This document shows positions 9,090 through 17,950 of a stretch of 64,000 nucleotides of DNA, in pieces. The translations under genes were made by a program, and so were the position numbers. The stretch's first letter is position 1, and each line of letters starts with the position of its first letter. The stretch is taken from positions 1 to 64,000 of the forward strand of contig NZ_JBASCU010000030.1 in NCBI RefSeq assembly GCF_049651805.1, given 5' to 3'. Source of the DNA: Pseudolysinimonas_A sp049651805 (GTDB lineage Bacteria; Actinomycetota; Actinomycetes; Actinomycetales; Microbacteriaceae). The notes below the pieces were generated by a model, which searched no databases, was not told where the DNA came from, and saw nothing but the letters and a program-made list of their open reading frames with translations.

Positions 9090-10586
9090 GCGGCGAGCCG
9101 GATGATCGTGCGGACCCGGCGCGAGCACCCGGGTGACGATCAGTGCCATGAGCGCCGCGTAGGCGAGCGAGCCGCCGAGCCAGACGAACATCGGGGAAAA
9201 GGGAAGGCTCCACCACCACTCCGGGTCGACGCCGAGGTCGAGCCCGCCGGTGCCGACTCCCGTGAGGTAGCGGCGCAAGTTGAAGTACAGCGCCCCCGCG
9301 TGGGCGATCGCCAGTGCGGAGGTGACCACGACCAGCTGCGCACGTCTCCAGTTCGCCGCAGGCAAGTCAAGGGCGAGGAGACCTCCGAGGAGCACGATGA
9401 GGGGCAACAGGTAGCGCGGCTGCAACTGCTCGCCGACGGTATCGCCGCCCTGCTGGAGCACGAACACCGGGAGCGCCCACAGAACGAAGATGACGGCGCC
9501 CACCATGGTCGCCTTGCGCCAGCCGATGCGGCCGAACCCGAGGAAGCCGGCCATCACGAAGGCCATGATCGCGGGAAGGATGACGATCGCCGGCATCGCC
9601 GTGTCGAGCCAGCCCAATCCCCACTCGCCCAACGCACCGGCCCAGATGAACGGCGCGTTCAGCACGTTGTAGGCAAGGCGTCCGAAGGTGGATAGCTCCT
9701 GAGTATCCACTCCCCGACTCGTCTCGCTCGCCGAACCTTCGCCGAGGCCGCTGAGGCCCGCTCCGGCCTGACCGGAGAGCAGGAGCGACGCCAGGGCGAT
9801 TACTCCCATGATCGCCGGGAGAACGGCGGCGATGAAGAACTCCCTGCGCGGTCGGAACACGTAGACGAGTACGAGGGCAGTGGCGAACCCGACGTACACA
9901 GCCGCATCCCCCCGGCTGCCCGCAGCCATCACCACCCCGAGTGCGTACAGCGCGCCGAGCGCTACCCTGCGCCATCCTGTCGTCTCGAAGTAGCCGAGCA
10001 ACGCAAGCCAACTCGTACCGACGCCGATCGTCGCCCAGGCGCTCGGGTTGTTGGAGGCGAGCAGAAAGATGCCCAGCGGTACCGTCGTGACGAGCCAGCC
10101 GACGACGAGGGTCGAGCGTCGCGCCGCGGGCAGTAGGAGGTAGAGCGCGGTCAGGATTCCGACGAACAGGGTGATCGTGAACACCCGCATGAGCAGAGCG
10201 GACGTCTGCACATCGCCGCTCGTGAAGGCACTCATGACCGCGTAGTAGAGCGGCGGGTACTCCCCGTAGAAGTTGCCGCGATCCGACACGACGGTGTCGT
10301 CGGTCATGTCGCCGTCGAAGAGCGCTTCCTGACAGGCCGCACTCTGCTCCGCGTCGCCGGCGAAGCACGAGATCTCCACCAGTTCGACGGAGACCTCGTG
10401 GTATCCCCCGCCCTGGTCGGCGGGGGCGCACGTATCATCCGCCGTCGTCCCGGCGCACCACGTGCTGATGAGGTGGTAGTCGTCGTCGGGGCCAGCCCCG
10501 ATCGGCGAGGCGAACACCCAAGCCAGCAGCGTCAGGAAGGCGAGAACCGGCACGAGGGCGAGCAGCGGAGGCCGGCGGCGCGTCAC
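9087..10586 (-). CDS. DUF2142 polytopic membrane protein, paralogue 2
   Basis: A 499-residue relative of paralogue 1. It begins VTRRRPPLLALVPVLAFL and carries SPIGAGPDDDYHLISTWC, RGNFYGEYPPLYYAVM, GDTVGEQLQPRYLLP and EWWWSLPFSPMFVW. It is closer to paralogue 1 than to paralogue 3, as the first of these blocks is identical. The frame is open to 11129, but the upstream part is the out-of-frame shadow of the neighbouring gene. The GTG at 10586 forms a GTGA overlap with the stop of paralogue 3 and is the natural start. A GT-C-like function in glycan assembly is inferred from topology only. Confidence 0.8.
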   Translation of the reverse strand: MTRRRPPLLALVPVLAFLTLLAWVFASPIGAGPDDDYHLISTWCAGTTADDTCAPADQGGGYHEVSVELVEISCFAGDAEQSAACQEALFDGDMTDDTVVSDRGNFYGEYPPLYYAVMSAFTSGDVQTSALLMRVFTITLFVGILTALYLLLPAARRSTLVVGWLVTTVPLGIFLLASNNPSAWATIGVGTSWLALLGYFETTGWRRVALGALYALGVVMAAGSRGDAAVYVGFATALVLVYVFRPRREFFIAAVLPAIMGVIALASLLLSGQAGAGLSGLGEGSASETSRGVDTQELSTFGRLAYNVLNAPFIWAGALGEWGLGWLDTAMPAIVILPAIMAFVMAGFLGFGRIGWRKATMVGAVIFVLWALPVFVLQQGGDTVGEQLQPRYLLPLIVLLGGLLALDLPAANWRRAQLVVVTSALAIAHAGALYFNLRRYLTGVGTGGLDLGVDPEWWWSLPFSPMFVWLGGSLAYAALMALIVTRVLAPGPHDHPARR

Positions 10587-12046
10587 GGGCGAACTCCCCG
10601 GTCTCGGCCGATGAGCAGCGCGACGAGACCGACGTAGGCGAGCGACCCGCCGACCCACACCGCCATGGGTGAGACCGGGAGGTTCCACCACCACTCGATG
10701 CCGGAGTCGAGGTTCGGGCCGAGGTCGTCGAATCCGCTGACGTAGCGCGACAGGTTGAGATGCAGGGCGATGGCCTGCGCCACCCCGAGCGTGACGATGA
10801 CGAGGATGCGCTGAGCTCGTCCGAAGCGGATGAGCTCGCCGCGCGGTGACCAGAACAACACCCCGGCGAACAGGATGAGCAGTGGGAGGAGATAGCGCGG
10901 CTGCATGTTGGCGCCGACCCGTTCGTCGGCCGCCACGAGCACGGCGGTGGGGAGCGCCCAGAGCACCGCGAGGCCGCCGATGAGCACGATCGTCTTGCGA
11001 ACGTCGGTCCGCGAGAGCGCGACGATCGCCGCACCGAGGAAGCAGGCGAGCGACCCGAGCCCGACCACCGCCGGCATCGCGGTATCCAACCAGCCCAAGC
11101 CGTAGGCGTTGCCGAACATGCCCATCCACAGGCGGGGAACATCGAAGATCGTGGGCAGCACGCGCGCGAGCACACCGGCGGTGCCCGCCTCCGGCTCGAC
11201 CCCCTGCGTGACGTGCTCGACGGGTCGCGACACCCGGAACATGACCACGCAGACGATGACTGCTGCGAGCGGGAGGATCGCGTCGATGGCGAACCGGCGG
11301 GTGCGGTGCGCCTGCAGCACGACGGTCGCGAGGATGGCGAGCACCATGTACATGGCCGCATCACCGCGTGATCCGACCGCCATGGCGACCGAGACCGCGA
11401 AGAGCGCCGCGAGCCCGATCTTGCGCGCACCGCTCGTCTCAAAGAAGCCGGCGAGCGCGAGCCACCCGAATCCGACACCGGCGATCGCCCACGAGCTCGG
11501 GTTGATGGACGACAGCACGAAGAGCCCGACGGGAACGGTCGTCACGACCCAGCTCCAGATCAGGGTGGGTCGGCGGTCGCGCGGGAGCAGCAGGAAGAGC
11601 GCGGTCGCGACGATCGTGAAGATCAGCACTCCGACGACCCGCATCGTCAACACCGAAACTTCGATATCGGGCCCGACGAAGAGACTCATCGTGGCGTAGA
11701 AGACCTGCGGGTACGCCCCGTAGAAGTTGCCGCGCGCGGTCAGCGAGTCCGGCTCGCCGTCGAAATCCAGCGCGTCCTGGCAGTCACCGCTGCGGTCGGT
11801 GTGGAACGCGAAGCACGCCACGTCGACCAGGGCGCCCGGAACCGTCGCCTCGGTCGCGCCCTCCTCTTGGATGCAGGCGGCCTCGTCGCCCGTCGCACAC
11901 CAGATGCTGACGAGGTGGAAGTCCTCGTCGGGCGAGGAGCCCGCCGGAGACGACACCGCCCAGCTCAGCAGCGCCACGAACACCAGAACCGGCGCGAGCA
12001 CGAGCGCGCGCCCCGACGTCACGAACCGCCGAAGTCGCCCCACCAC
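10583..12046 (-). CDS. DUF2142 polytopic membrane protein, paralogue 3
   Basis: A membrane protein of about 487 residues. The first outer loop reads SPAGSSPDEDFHLVSIWC, and the later blocks are RGNFYGAYPQVFYATM, ANMQPRYLLP and EWWWNLPVSPMAVW. It is the most diverged of the three: aspartate-glutamate replaces aspartate-aspartate in the acidic motif. The frame is open to 12163, but that would overlap the upstream glycosyltransferase by 76 bp. The double GTG at 12046/12043 leaves a 41-bp gap and fits the N-terminal pattern of the paralogues. Neither start has a strong ribosome-binding site, so the exact start is uncertain. Confidence 0.75.
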   Translation of the reverse strand: MVGRLRRFVTSGRALVLAPVLVFVALLSWAVSSPAGSSPDEDFHLVSIWCATGDEAACIQEEGATEATVPGALVDVACFAFHTDRSGDCQDALDFDGEPDSLTARGNFYGAYPQVFYATMSLFVGPDIEVSVLTMRVVGVLIFTIVATALFLLLPRDRRPTLIWSWVVTTVPVGLFVLSSINPSSWAIAGVGFGWLALAGFFETSGARKIGLAALFAVSVAMAVGSRGDAAMYMVLAILATVVLQAHRTRRFAIDAILPLAAVIVCVVMFRVSRPVEHVTQGVEPEAGTAGVLARVLPTIFDVPRLWMGMFGNAYGLGWLDTAMPAVVGLGSLACFLGAAIVALSRTDVRKTIVLIGGLAVLWALPTAVLVAADERVGANMQPRYLLPLLILFAGVLFWSPRGELIRFGRAQRILVIVTLGVAQAIALHLNLSRYVSGFDDLGPNLDSGIEWWWNLPVSPMAVWVGGSLAYVGLVALLIGRDRGVRP

Positions 12047-12087
12047 CTGGCGAGCGTACGTAGGCGCACCCGGGAAACTCCTGGCAG

Positions 12088-13446
12088 TCAGCCCCGACGG
12101 CCCAGGCGCCCGCGCAACCGGCGGATGACATCGCGTGAGCCCGAGTGCCGCAGGTGATGCCACGCCATCCGCACGTCGTGCAGCGGGCCGGAGAGCCGCC
12201 GGCCGCGACGCGCCGCTCCGGTGCCCATGGCATCCCGATCGCCCGCGTAGTCGGCGGCATGATGCGGGTCGGCGACGAACGCGCGCAGCGGGCCGAGCAC
12301 GACGGGCCAGGCGAAGCCGTCGCGGATGCGCTCGACGTTGCTGCGGTAGTACGCCGCCCGCTCGGGGTCGAGCACTTCGGCGAGCGCGGCGGTGAGCGCG
12401 GCCACGTCGTTACCCGGAACGACGACGCCGAGCTGCTCGTCGCGCACGAGGTCGGCGAACCCGTCGCCGTCGGTCACCACCATCGGCAGGCTCGCCCACA
12501 GGTAGTCGAGGATGCGGGTGCGAAACGCGAAGGTCGTTTCGACGTGGATGTGGTGGGTGCTGACCCCGACGTCGGCGTCGAGCAGGTAAGCGCCCCGGTC
12601 GACGTAGGGCACCCAGGTGTCGTTGAAGACGACCGTCGTGCCCTCGACCCCGAGCTCCCGCGCCAGATCGAACGCCTCGCGCACGATGCCCATCTCGTCG
12701 ACCCCGGGATGCCGGGTGCCGAGGAAGAAGAGGCGCACGTCGTCGCGCTCCACCGAGAGGGCGGCGACCGCGCGGATGAGCGAGAGCGGGTCGAACCAGC
12801 TGTAGACGCCACCGCCCCAGATGAGGATTTTCGAGTCCGCGTCGAACCCCGGGATGACATCCCTCAGCGCCGAACCGGGCGTCGGGGGGATCGGGTCGAG
12901 TCCGAACGGCATGAGGTCGAGCAGTCCACGCAGATCGGGATCGTCGCGGTAGGTCGCGGGATTGATGCGGCCGAGGGCGGCGAGGTGGCCGAGGTAGAAC
13001 AGCCGCTGCCGCTCGCTCGCGCACAGCACGAGGTCGGCGCGACGCAGCTGGTCGTCGAGGGCGTCGCGCGCCGCAGCCACACGCAGGGCCCACGTCGCCT
13101 CGGGTAGTTCGCGGCCCTGCTCAAGCATCTCGAGGTGCATCGGGTCGTAGACATCGGCGACCAGGTACTTGTCGCTGCGCCGCAGAGACGGGAACTGGCT
13201 CAGGCCATAGCCCTGGAACAGCACGACCTCGGCCCACCGCTCGTGTGGTCGGAAACCGCGGTCATCCCCCGGCGCGACGGCGAAGAGGTCGAATGGCGCG
13301 TCGGGCTGTTCCGCCCGGGTCGTCGTGACCACCCGCACGTCGTGGCCGTCGGCCTGGAGCGTGAGCGCGGTGTTCCAGACCCGGATGGCGGGGCCGGCCA
13401 TGCGCTCGCCGATGGGGTCGCCAGTGAGGATCAGTACGCGTGTCAT
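12088..13446 (-). CDS. Glycosyltransferase family 4 (GT-B fold)
   Basis: A 452-residue enzyme starting MTRVLILTGDPIGERMAGPA, with GPAIRVWNTALTLQADGHDV as the N-terminal acceptor domain and ILIWGGGVYSWFDPLSL opening the C-terminal nucleotide-sugar domain. The region VSTHHIHVETTFAFRTRILD corresponds to the donor-binding end. A basic C-terminal tail (about residues 400-452, ending RRLRGRLGRRG) is longer than usual and may contact membrane lipid. The ATG overlaps the stop of the upstream GT2 gene (ATGA). Donor and acceptor are not evident. Confidence 0.8.
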   Translation of the reverse strand: MTRVLILTGDPIGERMAGPAIRVWNTALTLQADGHDVRVVTTTRAEQPDAPFDLFAVAPGDDRGFRPHERWAEVVLFQGYGLSQFPSLRRSDKYLVADVYDPMHLEMLEQGRELPEATWALRVAAARDALDDQLRRADLVLCASERQRLFYLGHLAALGRINPATYRDDPDLRGLLDLMPFGLDPIPPTPGSALRDVIPGFDADSKILIWGGGVYSWFDPLSLIRAVAALSVERDDVRLFFLGTRHPGVDEMGIVREAFDLARELGVEGTTVVFNDTWVPYVDRGAYLLDADVGVSTHHIHVETTFAFRTRILDYLWASLPMVVTDGDGFADLVRDEQLGVVVPGNDVAALTAALAEVLDPERAAYYRSNVERIRDGFAWPVVLGPLRAFVADPHHAADYAGDRDAMGTGAARRGRRLSGPLHDVRMAWHHLRHSGSRDVIRRLRGRLGRRG

Positions 13447-14486
13447 TCCTGCTCCTCGTCACGATCGTGTCCCGCCGGTTGCACCAGATCACGCAGGATG
13501 TCGATCGGGCCCCGACTGTATCGCGAGTACCGGCCGCTCAGCGCCCCGGCGAGCACTCCGGGGATCCGCGCGATCCGTAACCTCGGCAACCGCGACCGCA
13601 CCGTCTCGTGTGCCAGCTTGCCGCGCGCGGACGCGACGCGAGCGGTCGGCGCTCCGATCGCTTCGAGACGCTCGACGAGCACGCGCGAACGTTCGATGAG
13701 GCGGGACGCCCGCTCGGTGCGAGGTTCGCGCAGCTTGCGCATCCGGTCGCCCATCGTCGGACGTCGTGCTCCGATCACGTTGGCACCGTGCTGGCGGTAG
13801 TCGATGAGCGAGTCCCGCTCGAGCCGCAGCGTTCCGAGCGCGGCCGCGAGTACCGCGAGCCACTCGTCATGCACCCACGAGGCCGGGAACGGCGCCGCCC
13901 GGTCGACGAGCGACCGTCGCAGCACCACGGTCGCTCCGGTGACGAGGTTGCGCCGCATGAGCACGGCGAAGGCATCCCCCGACTCGAGGCCCTCGAGTTC
14001 TCCCGAAGTCGCCTCCAGGGCTTCGAGCAGAGAGAGTCCGGTCGGTGCGCCCTGCCCGTCGACGAGACGCGCGTCGGTGTGCATCAGCAACAGCTCGGGG
14101 TCGGCGGCGAAGCGCGACACGATCCGGGCGAGCTTGTCGGGCGCCCAGACGTCATCCTGATCGCTCAGCGCGACGAGATCGCCGCGGCAAGCCGCCAGGG
14201 TGGCCGCGAAGTTGCCGACGACGCCCAGCGGCTCGTCGTGACGGTGGACGGTGAGCGCCGTCCGCAGCGAGGGGTTGGCGGCACGCGCATCGGTCACGGT
14301 GCGTTCGATGATCGCGATGGTGTCGTCACTCGACGCGTCGTCTCCCACGACGATCTCGATCGGGAGCGGGCGCTGGGCGAGGATGCTGCGCAACTGCTGG
14401 GCCACATAGGCGGCTCCGTTGTGGGTGCAGAGCGCCACCGACACCGTGAGAGGGCTGCCTGCCTTCGAGGCAGCGGCGGAAGTCAC
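13443..14486 (-). CDS. GT2 glycosyltransferase, rhamnosyltransferase-like
   Basis: A 347-residue GT-A enzyme. It opens TVSVALCTHNGAAYVAQQLR, then VVGDDASSDDTI and ALSDQDDVWAPDKLARI, which holds the metal-binding acidic motif. This pattern is common in rhamnosyltransferases of O-antigen and rhamnan loci. The GTG at 14486 is preceded by GGCGGG; the longer open frame to 14747 lies antisense to the divergent gene and is not used. The gap to the divergent WbbL-like gene is 43 bp, so the two share a short promoter region. The rml genes nearby supply dTDP-rhamnose, a likely donor. Confidence 0.8.
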   Translation of the reverse strand: MTSAAASKAGSPLTVSVALCTHNGAAYVAQQLRSILAQRPLPIEIVVGDDASSDDTIAIIERTVTDARAANPSLRTALTVHRHDEPLGVVGNFAATLAACRGDLVALSDQDDVWAPDKLARIVSRFAADPELLLMHTDARLVDGQGAPTGLSLLEALEATSGELEGLESGDAFAVLMRRNLVTGATVVLRRSLVDRAAPFPASWVHDEWLAVLAAALGTLRLERDSLIDYRQHGANVIGARRPTMGDRMRKLREPRTERASRLIERSRVLVERLEAIGAPTARVASARGKLAHETVRSRLPRLRIARIPGVLAGALSGRYSRYSRGPIDILRDLVQPAGHDRDEEQE

Positions 14487-14515
14487 CCCGCCAGGATATG
14501 TCGAGCGCACGCCGA

Positions 14516-14521
14516 TAGGAT
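14516..14521 (+). promoter_or_regulatory. -10 element TAGGAT of the WbbL-like gene
   Basis: TAGGAT ends 8 nt before the GTG at 14530, consistent with a leaderless transcript. Confidence 0.5.
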
Positions 14522-14529
14522 TCGGACCC

Positions 14530-15411
14530 GTGCCCTCGAACGAGTCTCCGGACGCCTCCGACGTCCGCGTCGGCATCGTGACGGTGGCGTACCGCTCCGA
14601 CACCGTCCTGACCGGATTCCTCGCGTCGGTGCCCGCAGCGACCTCCGCCCCCGTCGCGATCGTCGTCGCCGACAACCTCCCCGCCGAGGGCGACGCCGCG
14701 ACGATCGCCGAGCAGGCTCGCGCAGCGTACGTGCCGATCCCCGCCAACCCCGGCTACGGCGGCGCCGTCAACGCCGCCGTGCGGCGTCTGCCCGAGAGCG
14801 TCGAATGGGTGCTCATCGCCAACCCCGACGTCGAGCTCGACGCCGGCGCGCTCGACCGCCTCGTCGAGACCGGTCGCAGCGACGAGTCGATCGGATCGGT
14901 CGGCCCCGCCGTGCGCAACACCGACGGGTCGATCTACCCGTCCGCACGATCGGTGCCATCGCTGCGCACCGGAATCGGGCACGCCCTGTTCTCGAATCTC
15001 TGGACGACGAATCCGTGGAGCCGGCGGTATCGCGACGACCTCGCGCCGGCCGGGGCGAGGCGCGATGCCGGGTGGCTGTCGGGCTCGTGTGTGCTCGTGC
15101 GCCGCAGCGCCTTCGAAGAGATCGACGGTTTCGACGACGGCTACTTCATGTACTTCGAAGACGTCGACCTCGGCTATCGGCTCGGCAAGCGCGGCTATCG
15201 CAACGTCTACGAGCCTGCCGCGTCCGCGCTTCATACGGGGGCGCACTCCACCGGCAGCGAGTCGGCTCGCATGGTGCGTGCGCACCATGCGAGCGCGCGT
15301 CGCTTCATCCGACGGAAGTACGCCGGGTGGTGGCTGTGGCCGGTGCGGGTCGTCATCTCCACGGGACTCGCCGCGCGGTCTGCATTCATCGTGCGCAGCC
15401 TGAATCGCTGA
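14530..15411 (+). CDS. wbbL: GT2 glycosyltransferase, WbbL-type rhamnosyltransferase
   Basis: A 293-residue enzyme. It opens VRVGIVTVAYRSDTVLTGFL and has NPGYGGAVNAAV, IANPDVELDAGAL and WLSGSCVLVRRSAFEEIDGF followed by FMYFEDVDLGYRLGKRGYR. This is the layout of WbbL, which adds L-rhamnose from dTDP-rhamnose to GlcNAc-diphospho-polyprenol and begins a wall-glycan linker. In mycobacteria wbbL neighbours the mannose-1-phosphate guanylyltransferase and rmlD genes; here rmlA, rmlC, rmlB and rmlD follow directly. The upstream in-frame codons back to 14419 are antisense to the neighbour, so GTG 14530 behind TAGGAT is chosen. Acceptor specificity is inferred. Confidence 0.75.
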   Translation: MPSNESPDASDVRVGIVTVAYRSDTVLTGFLASVPAATSAPVAIVVADNLPAEGDAATIAEQARAAYVPIPANPGYGGAVNAAVRRLPESVEWVLIANPDVELDAGALDRLVETGRSDESIGSVGPAVRNTDGSIYPSARSVPSLRTGIGHALFSNLWTTNPWSRRYRDDLAPAGARRDAGWLSGSCVLVRRSAFEEIDGFDDGYFMYFEDVDLGYRLGKRGYRNVYEPAASALHTGAHSTGSESARMVRAHHASARRFIRRKYAGWWLWPVRVVISTGLAARSAFIVRSLNR

Positions 15412-15423
15412 CCGCACCGCCGA

Positions 15424-16293
15424 TCAGCGAGGGGCGTCGAGCAGCCCCTGCAAGTAGCGCCCGTACCCGCTCTTGACCAAGGGTGCCGCGAGCGCCGCGA
15501 GAGCGGAGTCGTCGATCCAGCCGGCGCGCCAGGCGATCTCCTCCAGGCAGCCGATCTTGTAGCCCTGCCGGTCTTCGATCACCCGCACATACTCCGACGC
15601 CTGCATCATCGACTCGAAGGTGCCGGTGTCGAGCCATGCCGTGCCGCGGTCGAGCACGCGCACTTGGAGCCGGCCGGCACCCAGGTAGTGCTCGTTGACG
15701 CTGGAGATCTCGAGCTCGCCGCGCGCGCTCGGGGTGATGCCCTTCGCGATCTCGAGTACCTCGTTGTCATAGAAGTAGAGCCCGGGAATGGCGTACCGGC
15801 TCTTCGGCGCCGCGGGCTTCTCTTCGATCGAAATCGCTCGGAACTCGTCGTCGAACTCGACGACGCCGTAGGCCGTCGGGTCGGCTACCTGGTACGCGAA
15901 GACGAGGCCGCCGTCGAGGTCACCCACGTCGCGCAGCGCACGCGAGAACCCGTCGCCATGGAAGACGTTGTCGCCGAGCACGAGAGCCACTGAATCGTCG
16001 CCGACGAACTGCTCGCCGATGATGAAGGCCTGAGCGAGACCGTCGGGCGACGGCTGCACCGCGTACTCCAGGCGGATGCCCAGATCGCTGCCGTCGCCGA
16101 GTAGGCCTTCGAACTGGTCATGGTGCTCAGGGGTCGTGATGATCAGGATCTCGCGGATGCCGGCGAGCATCAGGGTCGACAACGGGTAATAGATCATCGG
16201 CTTGTCGTAGACCGGCATCAGTTGCTTCGAGATGCCTTTGGTGATCGGCCAGAGCCGAGTGCCCGTGCCCCCGGCGAGCACGATGCCTTTCAT
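15424..16293 (-). CDS. rmlA: Glucose-1-phosphate thymidylyltransferase
   Basis: A 289-residue enzyme forming dTDP-glucose from dTTP and glucose-1-phosphate, step one of dTDP-L-rhamnose synthesis. The signature GGTGTRLWP is at 8-16, followed by YDKPMIYYPLSTLMLAG, LGDNVFHGDG, EEKPAAPKS and a C-terminal part ending GYGRYLQGLL. Length matches bacterial RmlA. The ATG at 16293 overlaps the stop of rmlC (ATGA), so the two are translated from one message. The open frame to 17055 covers rmlC in another frame and is not real. It ends 12 bp from the convergent WbbL-like gene. Confidence 0.95.
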   Translation of the reverse strand: MKGIVLAGGTGTRLWPITKGISKQLMPVYDKPMIYYPLSTLMLAGIREILIITTPEHHDQFEGLLGDGSDLGIRLEYAVQPSPDGLAQAFIIGEQFVGDDSVALVLGDNVFHGDGFSRALRDVGDLDGGLVFAYQVADPTAYGVVEFDDEFRAISIEEKPAAPKSRYAIPGLYFYDNEVLEIAKGITPSARGELEISSVNEHYLGAGRLQVRVLDRGTAWLDTGTFESMMQASEYVRVIEDRQGYKIGCLEEIAWRAGWIDDSALAALAAPLVKSGYGRYLQGLLDAPR

Positions 16294-16892
16294 GCGGCGT
16301 CCTCCGCGTAGCGCGAGAGGCACGCATCCCAGGTCGGCAGGATACCGGCCGCCTCGGCCTCGGCGAGGGTCGGGGCGGCGGCATCTTTCTCGCTCAGCAC
16401 CAGGTCGGCGTCGTCGAGCGGAAAGTCGAGCCCGATCGCGGGATCGCGCGGGTCGAGCCCGAACTCGGCACCCGGACGGTAGATGTCGTTGACGAGATAG
16501 TTCACGGTCGTGTTCTCTTCGAGCGCGAGAAAGGCGTGCGCGAGCCCTTCGGCGAGGAACACCGCACGGCGGTCGACGGCGTCGAGGCGCACCGAATCCC
16601 ACTGCCCGAAGGTAGGCGAGCCGACTCGCACGTCGACGAAGTAGTCGATCGCCGAGCCGGCCACGACGGTCACATACTTCGCCTGACCTGTCGGCACGGC
16701 GGCGAGGTGCAGACCGCGCAGCACGCCGCGACGCGACACCGAGAGGTTGCCCTGGCGGAGGTCGAAACGTCGACCGACCACCTCGGCGAGCCGATCGAAG
16801 CGATACCACTCGAGGAACGTTCCCCGGTCGTCGGGGAACTGCCGCGGCGTGATCGCGACCGCCCCGGGGATCCGGGTCTCGACGACATCCAT
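16290..16892 (-). CDS. rmlC: dTDP-4-dehydrorhamnose 3,5-epimerase
   Basis: A 200-residue cupin that epimerises dTDP-4-keto-6-deoxyglucose at C3 and C5. Visible blocks are FPDDRGTFLEWYR, RGVLRGLHLA with the catalytic histidine, AIDYFVDVRVGSPTFGQW and LAEGLAHAFLALEE. The ATG at 16892 gives the family N-terminus (MDVVETRIPGAV). A GTG at 16913 would add seven residues; neither has a clear ribosome-binding site. The gene is divergent from rmlB across 59 bp, so the four rhamnose genes are expressed from one shared intergenic region. Confidence 0.93.
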   Translation of the reverse strand: MDVVETRIPGAVAITPRQFPDDRGTFLEWYRFDRLAEVVGRRFDLRQGNLSVSRRGVLRGLHLAAVPTGQAKYVTVVAGSAIDYFVDVRVGSPTFGQWDSVRLDAVDRRAVFLAEGLAHAFLALEENTTVNYLVNDIYRPGAEFGLDPRDPAIGLDFPLDDADLVLSEKDAAAPTLAEAEAAGILPTWDACLSRYAEDAA

Positions 16893-16937
16893 GACGGCAA
16901 GCCAACCACACACAGCCGAACCCGAACCGCGGACACC

Positions 16938-16943
16938 TAAGCT
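16938..16943 (+). promoter_or_regulatory. -10 element TAAGCT of the rmlB-rmlD operon
   Basis: TAAGCT ends 8 nt before the GTG of rmlB at 16952, the leaderless pattern seen at many genes here. Confidence 0.5.
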
Positions 16944-16951
16944 CTATCTCC

Positions 16952-17950
16952 GTGCGAATCCTCGTCACCGGCGGTGCCGGTTTCATCGGCTCCAACTTCG
17001 TGCACCACGTCGTCGGCAACACCGACCACACGGTGACGGTGCTCGACAACCTCACCTACGCCGGCAACCGCGCCTCCCTCGACGGCCTCCCCGAGAGCCG
17101 GGTCGAACTCGTCGTCGGCGACATCCTCGACGCCCCCCTCGTCGACGACCTTTTCGCGGCGCACGACGCGGTCGTGCACTACGCGGCCGAGAGCCACAAC
17201 GACAACTCCCTGAACGACCCGAGCCCGTTCGTGCAGACCAACGTCGTCGGCACGTTCACTCTCCTCGAAGCCGCCCGCAAGCACGGCATCCGATTCCACC
17301 ACATCTCGACCGACGAGGTATACGGCGACCTCGAGCTCGACGACCCCGCTCGCTTTACCGAACAGACTCCGTACAACCCGAGCAGCCCTTACTCGAGCAC
17401 CAAGGCCGGCTCCGACCTGCTCGTGCGCGCCTGGGTGCGCAGTTTCGGCGTACAGGCGACCATCTCGAACTGCTCGAACAACTACGGCCCCTACCAGCAC
17501 GTCGAGAAGTTCATCCCGCGGCAGATCACCAACGTGCTGCGCGGCGAGCGCCCGAAGCTCTACGGCACGGGCGAGAACGTGCGCGACTGGATCCACGCCG
17601 ACGACCACTCGTCGGCCGTGCTGACGATCCTCGAGAAGGGGGTCATCGGCGAGACCTACTTGATCGGCGCCGACGGTGAGAAGAACAACAAGGAGGTCGT
17701 GGAGCTGATCCTCGCCGAGCTGGGACAGCCGAGTGACGCCTATGACCTCGTGACCGACCGGCCGGGCCACGACCTGCGCTACGCGATCGACTCGACCAAG
17801 CTGCGCCGCGAACTCGGGTGGACCCCGCGCTTCGCCGACTTCGAGCAGGGTCTCGCCGCAACCATCGAGTGGTACCGAAACAACGAGAGCTGGTGGGCTC
17901 CGCAAAAAGAAGCCACCGAGGCCAAGTATCGGGCCTCCGGGCAGGCATGA
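16952..17950 (+). CDS. rmlB: dTDP-glucose 4,6-dehydratase
   Basis: A 332-residue extended short-chain dehydrogenase converting dTDP-glucose to dTDP-4-keto-6-deoxyglucose with a tightly bound NAD. It begins MRILVTGGAGFIGSNF, has ISTDEVYGDLELDDP, the catalytic YSSTK block and NNYGPYQHVEKFIPRQI. Length and motifs are standard. It starts with GTG, and its TGA overlaps the ATG of rmlD. Together with rmlA and rmlC on the opposite strand it completes dTDP-rhamnose supply for the neighbouring rhamnosyltransferases. Confidence 0.95.
   Translation: MRILVTGGAGFIGSNFVHHVVGNTDHTVTVLDNLTYAGNRASLDGLPESRVELVVGDILDAPLVDDLFAAHDAVVHYAAESHNDNSLNDPSPFVQTNVVGTFTLLEAARKHGIRFHHISTDEVYGDLELDDPARFTEQTPYNPSSPYSSTKAGSDLLVRAWVRSFGVQATISNCSNNYGPYQHVEKFIPRQITNVLRGERPKLYGTGENVRDWIHADDHSSAVLTILEKGVIGETYLIGADGEKNNKEVVELILAELGQPSDAYDLVTDRPGHDLRYAIDSTKLRRELGWTPRFADFEQGLAATIEWYRNNESWWAPQKEATEAKYRASGQA

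Noticed and set aside
13608..15476. A 622-codon plus-strand open frame
   Set aside because: It is antisense to the GT2 gene and then out of frame with the WbbL-like gene; arginine-rich, no motifs.
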